Both the position numbers and the translations under genes were made by a program. A DNA stretch of 64,000 bases, taken from a bacterium. GTDB lineage: Bacteria > Latescibacterota > Latescibacteria > Latescibacterales > Latescibacteraceae. Below the pieces are notes generated by a model. It was given only the letters and a program-made list of their open reading frames with translations. It did not search any database and was not told the DNA's origin. Positions 8,551 to 17,831 of this stretch are shown one piece after another (positions within the stretch are counted from its first letter, which is position 1; every line of letters starts with the position of its first letter). The DNA is taken from contig JAJFUH010000036.1 in NCBI GenBank assembly GCA_021372535.1, positions 20,623-84,622 of the forward strand, read 5' to 3'.

Positions 8551-11500
8551 ATGAATTCGCTTCATATTTTTGCTGTTTGTCTGAAAAGGCTGAGCTTTAT
8601 CCTGATTCTTTTGTGCGGGGCATTTGTATCGCCGCACAGTGCCTATGCGATTGACAGTATCGACACAAAGTATTTTACGATAATATACGATGAGAACGGA
8701 GAATTCACCGCCGGTGAAATTGCTAAGTTCTGCGATGATGTCTATGAAAAACTCATGGCAACCTATGATTCCTTCGATGATAATCCCCGCGTTACCTGTC
8801 TCGTGAATGACGCGGTCGATCTTGCCAACGGTTATGCCATCTACTACCAGAATACGATCACCATATATGCCACCAATATGGATTATGAACTTCGCGGTCA
8901 GTCGAGCTGGCTGAGAAATGTGTTCGTGCACGAGATGACTCATATGGTGGCGCTTAAAAAGGCTGCCCGTGGCCCGGTGAATTATACCGAAATAGGGGGG
9001 GGAAAATACAACAAGAATCCCGACTTCGACATATCCGTCGCTCTCTACCATCTCTCGCAGCCGGCGTGGTTTTCGGAAGGCACGGCGCAGGTCGCCGCCG
9101 AAACGTATGGTTCCGAGAGGTGGGATACGCACCGTGATATGGTTCTCAGAGCGGCATGGTATGAAAATTCTCTGCTTAACTTCGATGAAATGTCCGTTCT
9201 CTCCGGTCAGAAGGGGATGGATGCCGAGATGGTTTATAACCAGGGTTATGCCCTTTTACGGTATATAAAAAATACATACGGTTATGACAAGGTCATCGCG
9301 CTCAATAACTCCTCGGGTCTTTTCGATTTCAATCCTACCATCTCGGGTGTTCTCGGTATCAGCTCTAAAAAGCTGTACGAGAACTGGAGTAAATCGCTCG
9401 ATGAACGGTATGCTTCCTTCAGGAACAGGCCGCCTGTCGAGGGTGAACTCGCTCAGGACAATGGCGCAATGGACTATTTTCCGGCCGTTTCCCCCGATGG
9501 GCGCTATCTTGCATGGCTCTCGGACAGAGGCAGGGATTATGCCATCACGGACCTCATGCTTACCGACCTTTCAACGGGGAAAACGCGCCGCATTGTCAAG
9601 GATGTCGATTACCGGGTGTCATGGTCTCATGACTCGGCCAGGCTCATATATGTCAAACGGCCTCCGAAGTACCCGAATTTTTACGATATCTATACATTCG
9701 ATATCAAAACGGAAAAAGAAAGACGTATTTCCGTCCGGATGCGCGGTGTCGACCCCTCCTTTTCGCCCGGCGACAGTCTTATCGTGTTTGTAAGGAACGA
9801 GGGCGGCAATAATGCGCTCGCGGTCATGAACGCGGATGGCTCCGGGCTTCGCTACCTGACTTCCACGCACGACGGCACCCAGTTTTATCGCCCTTCCTTC
9901 TCGCCCGACGGATCGCGGATTATCTTCGGACTCTACCGTCAGAACCAGGACCGCGATATTGCAATTATCGATGCCGGTGAGCGCTCGTACCGCTACAAGT
10001 GGGATATTGCGGATTCCACATCGGGATACTCGGATTCGACCTCGTTTGCGGAAGAGGCCAATTTCAAGCTCATGATCGGTTCATCGGCTGATGAACGCGA
10101 CCCGTGTTTTCTGCCGGATGGCAGCGGGTTCGTGTATTCATCAGACAGGACAGGTGTTTTCAATATATACAAGCTCGATTTTGCCACAAGCAGGGCATCA
10201 CGCCTGACCGATGTCTATGGCGGCGCTTTCTGTCCTTCAGCCGCCGGAAACGGCGAAGTGTATTATGCGGGCTACAAGGCACGTGATTTTTCCATCTACA
10301 GGACATCTCTCGATAAAACCGTTGAAGAAATCAGAACGGTCAATGAAGATCGCACCTACCTCGTACAGCCCGAGAAATTCGACCTCTCCAAAAATTTTGC
10401 CGCGCAGCCGCTGACCCGCAAGAGAATCGTGAATGCCATTGTTCCCACATTCAATATCGGTCCTTCGTTCATCGGGAGCAGGTTCGGTCTGAATGTCGTG
10501 AATATGGGCGCGGATGTCTATGTATCCGATCTGCTCGGTCAGGATGCATTCATGTTCTCCGGCAGCGTGGGAAAAAACCTCAAGGAGGATGTCAGGCTCA
10601 ACAACAGTTTCGACATTTACTATCAGCGTAAACTGGTGCCCGTTACATCGAGCACGTATACTCATTCACCGACTCTCTACGCGGAAGTATCCCGTGCGGA
10701 GATACATAACCTCATCGGGCGTTTGAACGGCGAGGCAGATTCGGTGTATTTCGCCGATATCGACGAGCTGGGCTACAAGAATGTGCTCCATGACCTTCAT
10801 CAGGAGATAACGATTTCGGACATTTACCGTCACGAATTCCGTGATTATACCATGGGTATTCACATACCCCTTGCCCCGCGTCACAGTTTCATTATCGAGG
10901 GGGGACACCGGGAATATTATGAAACGCTGGGACGCGATCAGAATGTAAAGGATTTATCGACTTTTACGGTGAACGGAAATGATATTACCGATCAGGTGCC
11001 GGGCGCCCGGAGTTCATGGCTGTATCAGAACCGGTTTTTCACCGATCTCGAATACTTCAGCAGCAACGAGTTATCGCTCGCATATTCCTATTCCAGAATA
11101 AAACCTACAGCCGATTCGGACATTTCACCTCAGGGAACCGCGGCATTGTTCAGGTATAAGCACATGAGAGCCGCCGTTGCGGATTCCCTCGTGGGACAGA
11201 TAACGCTGTATGTCCCGATGGGGATTTACAGCGACGGGTCGTTTGCAATGGGCTCCTATCAGATGGACCCGCTTCTCGATGATTACCGGCCGTACACGAA
11301 AAAACTCGATGTGAACGAGTATCTGCTGTATCTCCAGAGAAACCAGAAAATGCCGCAGTGGAATCATGTTCTGAGCGGAACGGCGCTGATCGGATACAGG
11401 GACCTTTCGTTAAAAGACCCGTGGAAAGGCGAAGGCAGCGGTTATGAGTGGCCGCTGAAATACTACCTCGGAGGACGGATTCTTTCGGGATACCCGTATT

Positions 11501-11847
11501 TTGCGTTCTGGGGCTCAAAGATTTTTTACAGCAGGTTCGAATATGTTTTCCCGGTTCAGCCTTATATATTCAGGAATGTATTGGGATTGCAGTTCCAGCG
11601 CCTCTATGGTTCCGCCTTTTTCGAGGCCGCCAAGACCTGGAATTTCCAGAAAATGAGCATGGACAGGATTCGCGCGGGTTCATTCAAACGGGATGTCGGT
11701 GTCGAATTGAGACTCAAAATGGTCAGTTTTTACCGGCTGACAACGCTTTTAACGGCAAGGATCGCATGGCCGCTCGATGATATGAACGATTCCCCCTACA
11801 AAGACCAGCGCGATGCCCGGCGGTATTATTTCGAGCTGAGGATGTAG
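8551..11847 (+). CDS. Secreted metallopeptidase-like / beta-propeller / beta-barrel fusion protein
   Basis: 1098 residues with a signal peptide (hydrophobic 13-25, cleavage near SAYA-ID at 33). Residues about 37-290 are gluzincin-like: HEMTH at 127-131 and WFSEGTAQ at 173-180 supply the HExxH zinc site and downstream glutamate. Residues about 305-600 hold TolB/WD40-type propeller repeats (DYFPAVSPDGRYLAWLSDR, DPSFSPGDSLIVFVR, FYRPSFSPDGSRIIFG, DPCFLPDGSGFVYSSDR). From about 640 to the end there are alternating amphipathic strands with aromatic girdles, ending YYFELRM, as expected for an outer-membrane barrel. GGGGAT before the ATG is the ribosome site. An LptE-like gene starts 3 bp after its stop, so envelope function is likely; the substrate is unknown. 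Proteolytic activity is an inference from the motif. Confidence 0.75.
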   Translation: MNSLHIFAVCLKRLSFILILLCGAFVSPHSAYAIDSIDTKYFTIIYDENGEFTAGEIAKFCDDVYEKLMATYDSFDDNPRVTCLVNDAVDLANGYAIYYQNTITIYATNMDYELRGQSSWLRNVFVHEMTHMVALKKAARGPVNYTEIGGGKYNKNPDFDISVALYHLSQPAWFSEGTAQVAAETYGSERWDTHRDMVLRAAWYENSLLNFDEMSVLSGQKGMDAEMVYNQGYALLRYIKNTYGYDKVIALNNSSGLFDFNPTISGVLGISSKKLYENWSKSLDERYASFRNRPPVEGELAQDNGAMDYFPAVSPDGRYLAWLSDRGRDYAITDLMLTDLSTGKTRRIVKDVDYRVSWSHDSARLIYVKRPPKYPNFYDIYTFDIKTEKERRISVRMRGVDPSFSPGDSLIVFVRNEGGNNALAVMNADGSGLRYLTSTHDGTQFYRPSFSPDGSRIIFGLYRQNQDRDIAIIDAGERSYRYKWDIADSTSGYSDSTSFAEEANFKLMIGSSADERDPCFLPDGSGFVYSSDRTGVFNIYKLDFATSRASRLTDVYGGAFCPSAAGNGEVYYAGYKARDFSIYRTSLDKTVEEIRTVNEDRTYLVQPEKFDLSKNFAAQPLTRKRIVNAIVPTFNIGPSFIGSRFGLNVVNMGADVYVSDLLGQDAFMFSGSVGKNLKEDVRLNNSFDIYYQRKLVPVTSSTYTHSPTLYAEVSRAEIHNLIGRLNGEADSVYFADIDELGYKNVLHDLHQEITISDIYRHEFRDYTMGIHIPLAPRHSFIIEGGHREYYETLGRDQNVKDLSTFTVNGNDITDQVPGARSSWLYQNRFFTDLEYFSSNELSLAYSYSRIKPTADSDISPQGTAALFRYKHMRAAVADSLVGQITLYVPMGIYSDGSFAMGSYQMDPLLDDYRPYTKKLDVNEYLLYLQRNQKMPQWNHVLSGTALIGYRDLSLKDPWKGEGSGYEWPLKYYLGGRILSGYPYFAFWGSKIFYSRFEYVFPVQPYIFRNVLGLQFQRLYGSAFFEAAKTWNFQKMSMDRIRAGSFKRDVGVELRLKMVSFYRLTTLLTARIAWPLDDMNDSPYKDQRDARRYYFELRM

Positions 11848-11849
11848 AC

Positions 11850-12353
11850 ATGTACAGGATTCTCACGGCTGTTCTTCTGCTGTTTTTATGCGCCGGATGC
11901 AGTTATTACAGTGTTTCCGGCTCGCTGCCGGGCCACATAAAAACCGCCGCGGTCCCGCTGTTCGAAAACAAGACGGTCGAAGCGGGTATTGTCGAGGACC
12001 TGACCGACGCCATCGAGGCGGCTATCATTAAAAACGGTAATATGAAGATAACCGGTGAGTTTCAGGCTGATGCGGTTGTCAAGGGCACGATTGTTGAGCT
12101 GATAGACGAAGCCGATACCTTTTCGAAAAGCGAGAGCGCCAAACAGTTCAAGATTCGTATTTTCGCCGATGTTCAGTTCTTTGACCGTGTTAAAAACAAG
12201 GCGATCTGGGAAGAAAACAAAATGGAGGGGTGGGCCCGGTACGATGCTTCCGGATCATCGGGCTCTGATGGTTTGACACGTGAAGAGGCGATATCGGAAG
12301 CGCTCAAGATGCTTGCCGAAAAAATCATCGATAACACGGTTTCGGGATGGTAA
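11850..12353 (+). CDS. lptE: LptE-family LPS-assembly lipoprotein
   Basis: 167 residues. Signal peptide with lipobox LCAGC (lipidated Cys17) followed by YYSVSGSLPGHIKTAAVPLF and ENKTVEAGIVEDLTDAIEAA, the conserved opening of the LptE/DUF-type outer-membrane lipoprotein family. In characterised bacteria LptE plugs the LptD barrel and helps insert lipopolysaccharide in the outer membrane. LptD itself is not in the window. The gene follows the peptidase/propeller/barrel gene by 2 bp. Sequence outside the N-terminal half is divergent, so the family call is firmer than the exact function. Confidence 0.8.
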   Translation: MYRILTAVLLLFLCAGCSYYSVSGSLPGHIKTAAVPLFENKTVEAGIVEDLTDAIEAAIIKNGNMKITGEFQADAVVKGTIVELIDEADTFSKSESAKQFKIRIFADVQFFDRVKNKAIWEENKMEGWARYDASGSSGSDGLTREEAISEALKMLAEKIIDNTVSGW

Positions 12354-12613
12354 AAAGATAGGCATAAGGCATAAGGTGCAAGGGACAAAGAGTCAAAGGG
12401 AAAAAGGGAGAAAAGAGAACAGTTCTAATGTGCGATTTACGATATGTACAAGTCAGCCAAGTCAAAATCGTACATTGAATATGCTGTCGTTATAAATCAT
12501 CAATAATGCATATATAATATTATAAAAATATTATCTGTATAAATCCGCCCAATCCGCGTAAATCCGCGTTCTATTAAATTTTATAAATTGATCGGGGTAT
12601 CACTCCTTCCGCG
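12354..12613. other. Convergent intergenic spacer with two repeat types
   Basis: No gene seen. Just after the lptE stop there is a purine-rich stretch with GGGACAAAGAGTCAAAGGG (about 12380-12400), related to the repeat after pgi. Then comes AT-rich sequence and a CCGCGTAAATCCGCG repeat, listed separately. No convincing rho-independent terminator for either flanking operon. Confidence 0.5.
12552..12576. repeat. CCGCGTAAATCCGCG dispersed repeat, copy 1
   Basis: A 25-bp sequence, with core CCGCGTAAATCCGCG followed by TTCTATTA, is identical to 48608-48632. It contains two tandem AATCCGCGT units. Both copies lie a few tens of bases beyond the 3' end of a minus-strand gene (here the GH3-like gene). 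Short exact repeats of this kind are common in genomes of several uncultured phyla; no function is known to me. Confidence 0.7.
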
Positions 12614-14362
12614 TTATTTTTCCTCCTGATTATACTGCAAGCCGGTTCCTGCCGGATACAGAGCCGAGATATCGGCGGGCAGCTTCCCGTGGGGCTTGAG
12701 CTTTCCGGAAATGACATCGATAGCGGCGTCCATGGAATGGACAGAAGGGGAGTTGGTTGCTACAAAAGCCCGGAATTCGGGGAATTCATTGATGATATAC
12801 GGACTGTAAAATGATATGGCGATGGTTTGTTTATTTGTTTTTGTGATATTACGGATAAGATTCTTTGCTTCCTTCGTGAGCCGGTCTTCGGTCGGATGCG
12901 GTTTGATGAAAAATGAACAGAGAACCACATTTGCCTCTTTTACCCGCCGTAAAACTTCACGTTCAATGCTTTTGTCAGGAACCCCGATTACATTCATATG
13001 TTCGATGTATTCATAGGTCTGGACAAACTTGTTGTCATAAATTGTTGCGTCATAGCTTGAATACTCATCGACAAATGCTATCGAAACAATCGTTTGTTTT
13101 TTAAAATCGAGGGGAAGAATGTTCCCTTCGTTTTTAACGAGGGTGACCGAAGCTTCGGAAATATCTTTTGCGGTCTGGTCATACTCAGGAAGGCCGATAC
13201 CTGCCACACCCCGCGGTGGAACATCGGTATCGATCAGATGAAGCTCCATTTTTTCTTTCATGGCCATGATGGCTTTAATCGATGATTCGAACATGGTCAT
13301 ATCCATATGGCCTTCTCCGGCCTCGAATAACAAAAGGTCGATAACCGGTATTTCCGATTGTCTGGTCTCCGGGATAATGAGCATGTCATATCCGGCTTTA
13401 AGGCTGGCAAGCACATAATTCATCTGCATGAGAGGGGATGAAGGGGCCTGTTCGTTTTCGATGAAACTGTTTACCACAAGACCGTTGAATCCCAGACGGT
13501 TCCGCAGTATCTCACCGATGAGATTATGCGCTTCCATGAGCGGAGACTGTGCCGGATCCACGCTCAGGATTATAGGTGTGCCCATGACAGAATATACGCC
13601 TGCATCGATACATTTCTTGAATGGTACAAGGCAGGAGGTGCTGCTGTCGGCGGATTGCGTGCCGGCGATCTTCTCAATCGGAAAATATTTCAGGCAGGCG
13701 GCGACTCTGGCTTCCTGGCATCCCTTGATAAAATTCATGCTGAGATTGGTGACGGTCTCTGTATCGCTTGAAAAACTCCTGTTTTTGAACTGATCCTCAA
13801 ATGCATCGGGCGTGTTGACGACCGGCGCAAAAATCCAGTTGATTCCCTGCGCTTTTGCTTCGATCCCGGTGATTTTACCTTCACGATAAGCATAATCGAT
13901 GGAACCGGTTGCGCCAATACCCATGGGAAACGTAAAACGGGTGGCTTTTTTATCCCAGTACCACGCTCCGGTTTCAAAATCGGCGCCTATGAGGAGCGGT
14001 ACGGTATATTGTTCCTGCATCTGATCGATTTCTCCGAGAAGCTTGTTGGCATTAAATTCGTAAAGGTTTTCCGATTTTGTTTTTTCCGAGGGAGGTATGA
14101 GATAAATACCGCCGGGTTTGTATTTACGGATAAGGGTATTGATATTCTGCATATAGGCGGGTTCGAGAAAATAACGGATCGGATTGACACTAAGACAAAA
14201 AATCTGTCCGATCTTCTGCGGATCTGTCATGGTCGAAAGCGTATCGGCGAACCATGTGTCCGGAGTAGTTGTATTTACCTGTTTTTCACATCCGGTATGG
14301 AATAAACACACTACAGCAAAAGACAGCGAGAGGACGAGCGAGGCATTCTTTTTAAATCTCAT
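12614..14362 (-). CDS. GH3-family (NagZ-like) lipoprotein, catalytic residues altered
   Basis: 582 residues. Lipobox HTGC gives lipidated Cys25. The glycoside hydrolase family 3 barrel is recognisable from DPQKIGQIFCLS, IRKYKPGGIYLI, LLIGADFETG (123-132), RFTFPMGIGATG and RLGFNGLVV. In active NagZ-type enzymes a KHFPGHG loop and an Asp nucleophile in a GlvvtD-type motif are expected. Here the first reads LKYFPIEKIAG (224-234) and the second LVVNSF (295-300), so the loop histidine and the nucleophile appear replaced. The second half resembles the GH3 C-terminal domain. It may be a binding or non-catalytic homologue, or use a shifted residue. It overlaps the symporter gene by 4 bp (ATGA) and probably shares its promoter. 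Confidence 0.78.
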   Translation of the reverse strand: MRFKKNASLVLSLSFAVVCLFHTGCEKQVNTTTPDTWFADTLSTMTDPQKIGQIFCLSVNPIRYFLEPAYMQNINTLIRKYKPGGIYLIPPSEKTKSENLYEFNANKLLGEIDQMQEQYTVPLLIGADFETGAWYWDKKATRFTFPMGIGATGSIDYAYREGKITGIEAKAQGINWIFAPVVNTPDAFEDQFKNRSFSSDTETVTNLSMNFIKGCQEARVAACLKYFPIEKIAGTQSADSSTSCLVPFKKCIDAGVYSVMGTPIILSVDPAQSPLMEAHNLIGEILRNRLGFNGLVVNSFIENEQAPSSPLMQMNYVLASLKAGYDMLIIPETRQSEIPVIDLLLFEAGEGHMDMTMFESSIKAIMAMKEKMELHLIDTDVPPRGVAGIGLPEYDQTAKDISEASVTLVKNEGNILPLDFKKQTIVSIAFVDEYSSYDATIYDNKFVQTYEYIEHMNVIGVPDKSIEREVLRRVKEANVVLCSFFIKPHPTEDRLTKEAKNLIRNITKTNKQTIAISFYSPYIINEFPEFRAFVATNSPSVHSMDAAIDVISGKLKPHGKLPADISALYPAGTGLQYNQEEK

Positions 14363-16107
14363 GCAACCTTTTCCCTGTTAGATAAGATTCTTTGAATTAC
14401 GACGAACAGTACGATGCCTGTGAAAATATAAATAAAACCATACAGACGCGGACCGAGAATGAGACGGCCGATTCCGAACAGGAACAGCCACACGCTCAGC
14501 GAGCCGAGTATCCAGTTCAGAAAGTCAATTCCGATATGGGGCTTCGGATGTATGAGTTCGCCCGCAGGTATGTGGTCGGAGATTTTTTTCCAGAGCGAGC
14601 CGCCGGGCTGAACCCGTCGATAGAAGTCCCTGAGATGTGCATCGGGAACCGGTTTTGTCAGAAAAGTGACCGTTACCCATGCAGTGGTGGATACGAGCGT
14701 CGTAACCAGCATGAGAACGGTGAAACCTTCATTGGTATCGTTGGAGTATCCCATGGCCATGAGAATGGAGGCGGTGATGAGTGAAGCGACCATGGCGGTT
14801 ATCTCGCTCCATGCGTTGATTCTCCACCAGAACCACCTCAGTATGTAGACCAGCCCTGTCCCGGCTCCTATGGTCATCATGAATTTGAATGCCCCGACGA
14901 CCGTGCTCATCATGAGCGTAACAATCGCCGAAACGATGAGGAGCAGGATGGTGGAAATTCGTGAGGCCAGCACATAATGTTTCTGGTCGGCGTTTTTGTT
15001 GATGAACCGCATGTAAAAATCATTGACGATGTATGAGCTGCCGACGTTGAGATTCGTTGAAATGGTGGACATGTATGCAGCCGCGAAAGAAGCGAGCATC
15101 AGTCCTCTCAGATAGGGGGGCATGTGGTGTATCATTACCAGAATATATCCGCCTTCGGGATCGCCGGAGCTGGGATACAGCGCGATAGATGCGAGCGCCA
15201 CGAGAATCCACGGCCATGGACGGAGAGCATAATGGGCGATGTTGAACCAGAGCGCGGCAAGGAGCGAATTTTTTTCGTCTTTGGCGGCGAACATGCGCTG
15301 GGCGATGAATCCTCCTCCGCCCGGTTCGGCTCCGGGATACCATGCGGCCCACCATATCACGGCGATGTAGACGAAAATGGTCGTCAGGGGCATCCATGTC
15401 CCGTCGAGCCTGGGAAGGAAGTTGAGAGCGTTCGTTCCGTGGGGGGAAATCGCCATGACCTGATTTTTCAATGCATCGATGCCTCCGATATCCCTTATCG
15501 CAAAAAAGGCGAGCATGATGGATCCGGCCATGGCAATGATGAACTGGAAGAAATCGGTGACCACCACACCCCATAATCCGCTGAATGTGGAATATATGAC
15601 CGTGACAAAAAGACAGATTGCAAGAGCGAGCCATTTATCGATTCCCATGGTCATCGAGATGATTTTTGCCATGGCTAGATTAACCCATCCCATGGTGATG
15701 CAGATTATGGGAAGCGCGAGGTAGAGCGCCCTGAAACCACGGAGGATGGCGGCCGGTTTGCCCGAGTACCGGAGCTCGATGAATTCGACATCGGTAATGA
15801 CTTCGGCCCGCCGCCAGAGACGAGCGTAAAGGAACACGGTCATTATTCCGGACAGCGCCATATTCCACCAGAGCCAGTTACCGGCGATACCGTCTTTTAC
15901 AACCATTCCGGTAACAGCAAGCGGAGTATCCGCCGCAAAGGTCGTGGCAACCATGCTGGTACCGACAAGCCACCAGGGGAGACTGCGGCTGGAAACAAAA
16001 AAACTCTGAATAGATGTACCCGCTTTTTTCGAAAAAGCCAGACCGATTCCGAGTGAGAAAAGGAAATACAGAATAATAAATGCCCAGTCGACCGTGTTGA
16101 GTACCAT
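14359..16107 (-). CDS. Sodium:solute symporter (SSS family)
   Basis: 582 residues with about 13-14 hydrophobic helices. The SSS pattern is clear near the N-terminus: SFFVSSRSLPWWLVG, then TTFAADTPLAVTGMV, followed by VEFIELRYSGKPA and a central GAEPGGGGFIAQRMFAAKDE. The family imports sugars, amino acids, organic acids or nucleosides with Na+; the solute here is unknown. ATG 16107 is chosen because AAGGAAAAATCCC lies directly upstream; the frame is open to 16170 but that would add a charged, non-SSS leader. Co-transcribed with the GH3-like lipoprotein, which suggests uptake of a carbohydrate or cell-wall fragment. Confidence 0.9.
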   Translation of the reverse strand: MVLNTVDWAFIILYFLFSLGIGLAFSKKAGTSIQSFFVSSRSLPWWLVGTSMVATTFAADTPLAVTGMVVKDGIAGNWLWWNMALSGIMTVFLYARLWRRAEVITDVEFIELRYSGKPAAILRGFRALYLALPIICITMGWVNLAMAKIISMTMGIDKWLALAICLFVTVIYSTFSGLWGVVVTDFFQFIIAMAGSIMLAFFAIRDIGGIDALKNQVMAISPHGTNALNFLPRLDGTWMPLTTIFVYIAVIWWAAWYPGAEPGGGGFIAQRMFAAKDEKNSLLAALWFNIAHYALRPWPWILVALASIALYPSSGDPEGGYILVMIHHMPPYLRGLMLASFAAAYMSTISTNLNVGSSYIVNDFYMRFINKNADQKHYVLASRISTILLLIVSAIVTLMMSTVVGAFKFMMTIGAGTGLVYILRWFWWRINAWSEITAMVASLITASILMAMGYSNDTNEGFTVLMLVTTLVSTTAWVTVTFLTKPVPDAHLRDFYRRVQPGGSLWKKISDHIPAGELIHPKPHIGIDFLNWILGSLSVWLFLFGIGRLILGPRLYGFIYIFTGIVLFVVIQRILSNREKVA

Positions 16108-16142
16108 GGGATTTTTCCTTTTTTTAAAGGTGAATAAATCAA

Positions 16143-16170
16143 AATATAGCGCAGACAGCATATCTGTCAA
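16143..16170 (-). promoter_or_regulatory. Predicted sigma-70 promoter for symporter/GH3 operon
   Basis: Reading on the minus strand: TTGACA (16170-16165), 16-bp spacer, TATATT (16148-16143), about 35 bp before the symporter start codon. The -35 is a perfect consensus and the -10 differs at one base. Confidence 0.65.
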
Positions 16171-16324
16171 TGGTTTTATTCAGGAGAATACGCCGATTGA
16201 ATGCTGGCTGTCGCCTGTTTTTAAAATTATCTCATTACGATGCTCCTTTCATACCTGCCCGCAAAGGAGCGGTATAGTGAAAAAAGGTGTTCTTATAGGG
16301 GGGACGTCGTTCGATACAAACTAT

Positions 16325-16353
16325 TTGACTCAAAGTTTTAAAAACCGTATATT
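16325..16353 (+). promoter_or_regulatory. Predicted sigma-70 promoter for hisS-aspS
   Basis: TTGACT (16325-16330), 17-bp spacer, TATATT (16348-16353), giving a leader of roughly 160 nt before hisS. One mismatch from consensus in each hexamer and ideal spacing. Confidence 0.6.
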
Positions 16354-16522
16354 TAAAATCTATTTGCAGTATCTTTACACGATGAATTACCGTGATTTTT
16401 TATACTTCAGTCCCTCAAAGAGCCTGAAGATGTCCCGATGTACGGTAAAGTGGCTTTCGGTTACCCTGTACATCCGGATGAACCATAGACCATAAACACA
16501 AACCATAGACTAAGAATCAAAC

Positions 16523-17803
16523 ATGCTGAAAGCGATAAAAGGGACGAGGGATATACTGCCCGGTGAGACTGAGACATGGGGCCGGATCGAGCAGGTTGTC
16601 CGTGATACCATGGCAGTCTATGGCTATTCCGAGATACGGACGCCTGTATTCGAGGAAACGCCGCTTTTTGCCCGGTCTATCGGCGAGGATACCGATATAG
16701 TCGGCAAGGAGATGTTCACCTTCACCGATATGGGGGGGAGGAGTCTGACGCTTCGTCCGGAGGGTACTGCCTCGGTGGTCAGGGCATTTATCGAACATTC
16801 GCTCGACCAGCGCGGGCTGCCGCTCAAGGCATGGTACATGGGACCGATGTTCCGTCAGGAAAGACCGCAGAAAGGCCGTCAGCGCCAGTTTCACCAGTTC
16901 GGTGTCGAAGCGATCGGATCGCCGTCGCCTCTTGTCGATGCCGAAGTCATGATCCTGTTCGATAGAATCTGTGACAGGCTCGGTCTCGGTAAACTGACTG
17001 TTTCCGTTAACTCTCTCGGCGGGCCGGAAAGCAGGGGAGCATATCGCGAGGCGCTTGTTTCTTTCCTCGATACCGTCCATGATCGCCTCTGCGATGACTG
17101 CCGGAGGAGGAAAACGACCAATCCGCTCAGGGTGCTCGACTGCAAGGTTCCCCAATGCAGGGATATGCTCCGGGAATCCGGCGGACTTCCCCGGACACTC
17201 GATTATCTGACCGCTGAGGATAAAGCGCACTTTGAACAGGTCTGTGAATTTCTTGGCCGTAACGATGTAGCATTCACCCGCGACTGTTCGCTTGTCCGGG
17301 GATTCGACTATTATACCGGCACCGTTTTCGAGGTGCCGTATGGAGGAACGGGCAACGGCCAATCCTCGATCGGGGCGCAGTCGTCCATCATGGGCGGCGG
17401 CAGATACGATCGTCTCGTGTCGGAGCTCGGAGGGCCCGATGTTCCGGCTGTGGGTTTTGCATGCGGTATCGAGCGGCTGATTCTCGCCATGGAGAGTGCG
17501 GGAACGATCACGGCTCCAGTGGGAACGGCTTTTATATATGTTGTCGGCACCGGGGCCGGTTCGCAGGAGCGCGTGATGCGGCATGTTCAGGCGATACGGG
17601 AACTCGGAATTCCGGCGGATATGGATTACATGGGCAAGAGCATGAAGGCTCAGATGAAAACCGCGGCGAGATGCGGGGCGAGATATTCCGTTATTGTCGA
17701 GCCGGACGGTGACGCGGTTACTGTCCGCGACATGGAGAAATCCGAGCAGAATACGATGGTATTCGATGATTTTATCACAATACTGAAAAAAACGGTTCAT
17801 TGA
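16523..17803 (+). CDS. hisS: Histidine--tRNA ligase
   Basis: 426 residues, a typical class II HisRS length. Charges tRNA-His with histidine in the cytoplasm. Opening MLKAIKGTRDILP, motif 2 around LTLRPEGTASVVRA and MFRQERPQKGRQRQFHQ, HisRS-specific LVRGFDYYTGTVFEV, GGGRYDRLV and motif 3 AVGFACGIERLIL are all present. The C-terminal anticodon-binding domain follows from about residue 330. There is no obvious Shine-Dalgarno before ATG 16523. aspS follows after 28 bp. Confidence 0.96.
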   Translation: MLKAIKGTRDILPGETETWGRIEQVVRDTMAVYGYSEIRTPVFEETPLFARSIGEDTDIVGKEMFTFTDMGGRSLTLRPEGTASVVRAFIEHSLDQRGLPLKAWYMGPMFRQERPQKGRQRQFHQFGVEAIGSPSPLVDAEVMILFDRICDRLGLGKLTVSVNSLGGPESRGAYREALVSFLDTVHDRLCDDCRRRKTTNPLRVLDCKVPQCRDMLRESGGLPRTLDYLTAEDKAHFEQVCEFLGRNDVAFTRDCSLVRGFDYYTGTVFEVPYGGTGNGQSSIGAQSSIMGGGRYDRLVSELGGPDVPAVGFACGIERLILAMESAGTITAPVGTAFIYVVGTGAGSQERVMRHVQAIRELGIPADMDYMGKSMKAQMKTAARCGARYSVIVEPDGDAVTVRDMEKSEQNTMVFDDFITILKKTVH

Positions 17804-17831
17804 ACAGATAAACTTATCATGAGGTATTGAA

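Larger units (their letters stand above)
16108..16522. other. Divergent intergenic region (symporter / hisS)
   Basis: It holds one promoter in each direction (listed separately). From about 16398 to 16489 one + frame reads a short gene-tail-like peptide, ending VPMYGKVAFGYPVHPDEP before a TAG, with a stop upstream and no start; it looks like a decayed gene end or chance. AACCATAGAC occurs twice, at 16481-16490 and 16501-16510, just before hisS. No complete gene is supported. Confidence 0.5.
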
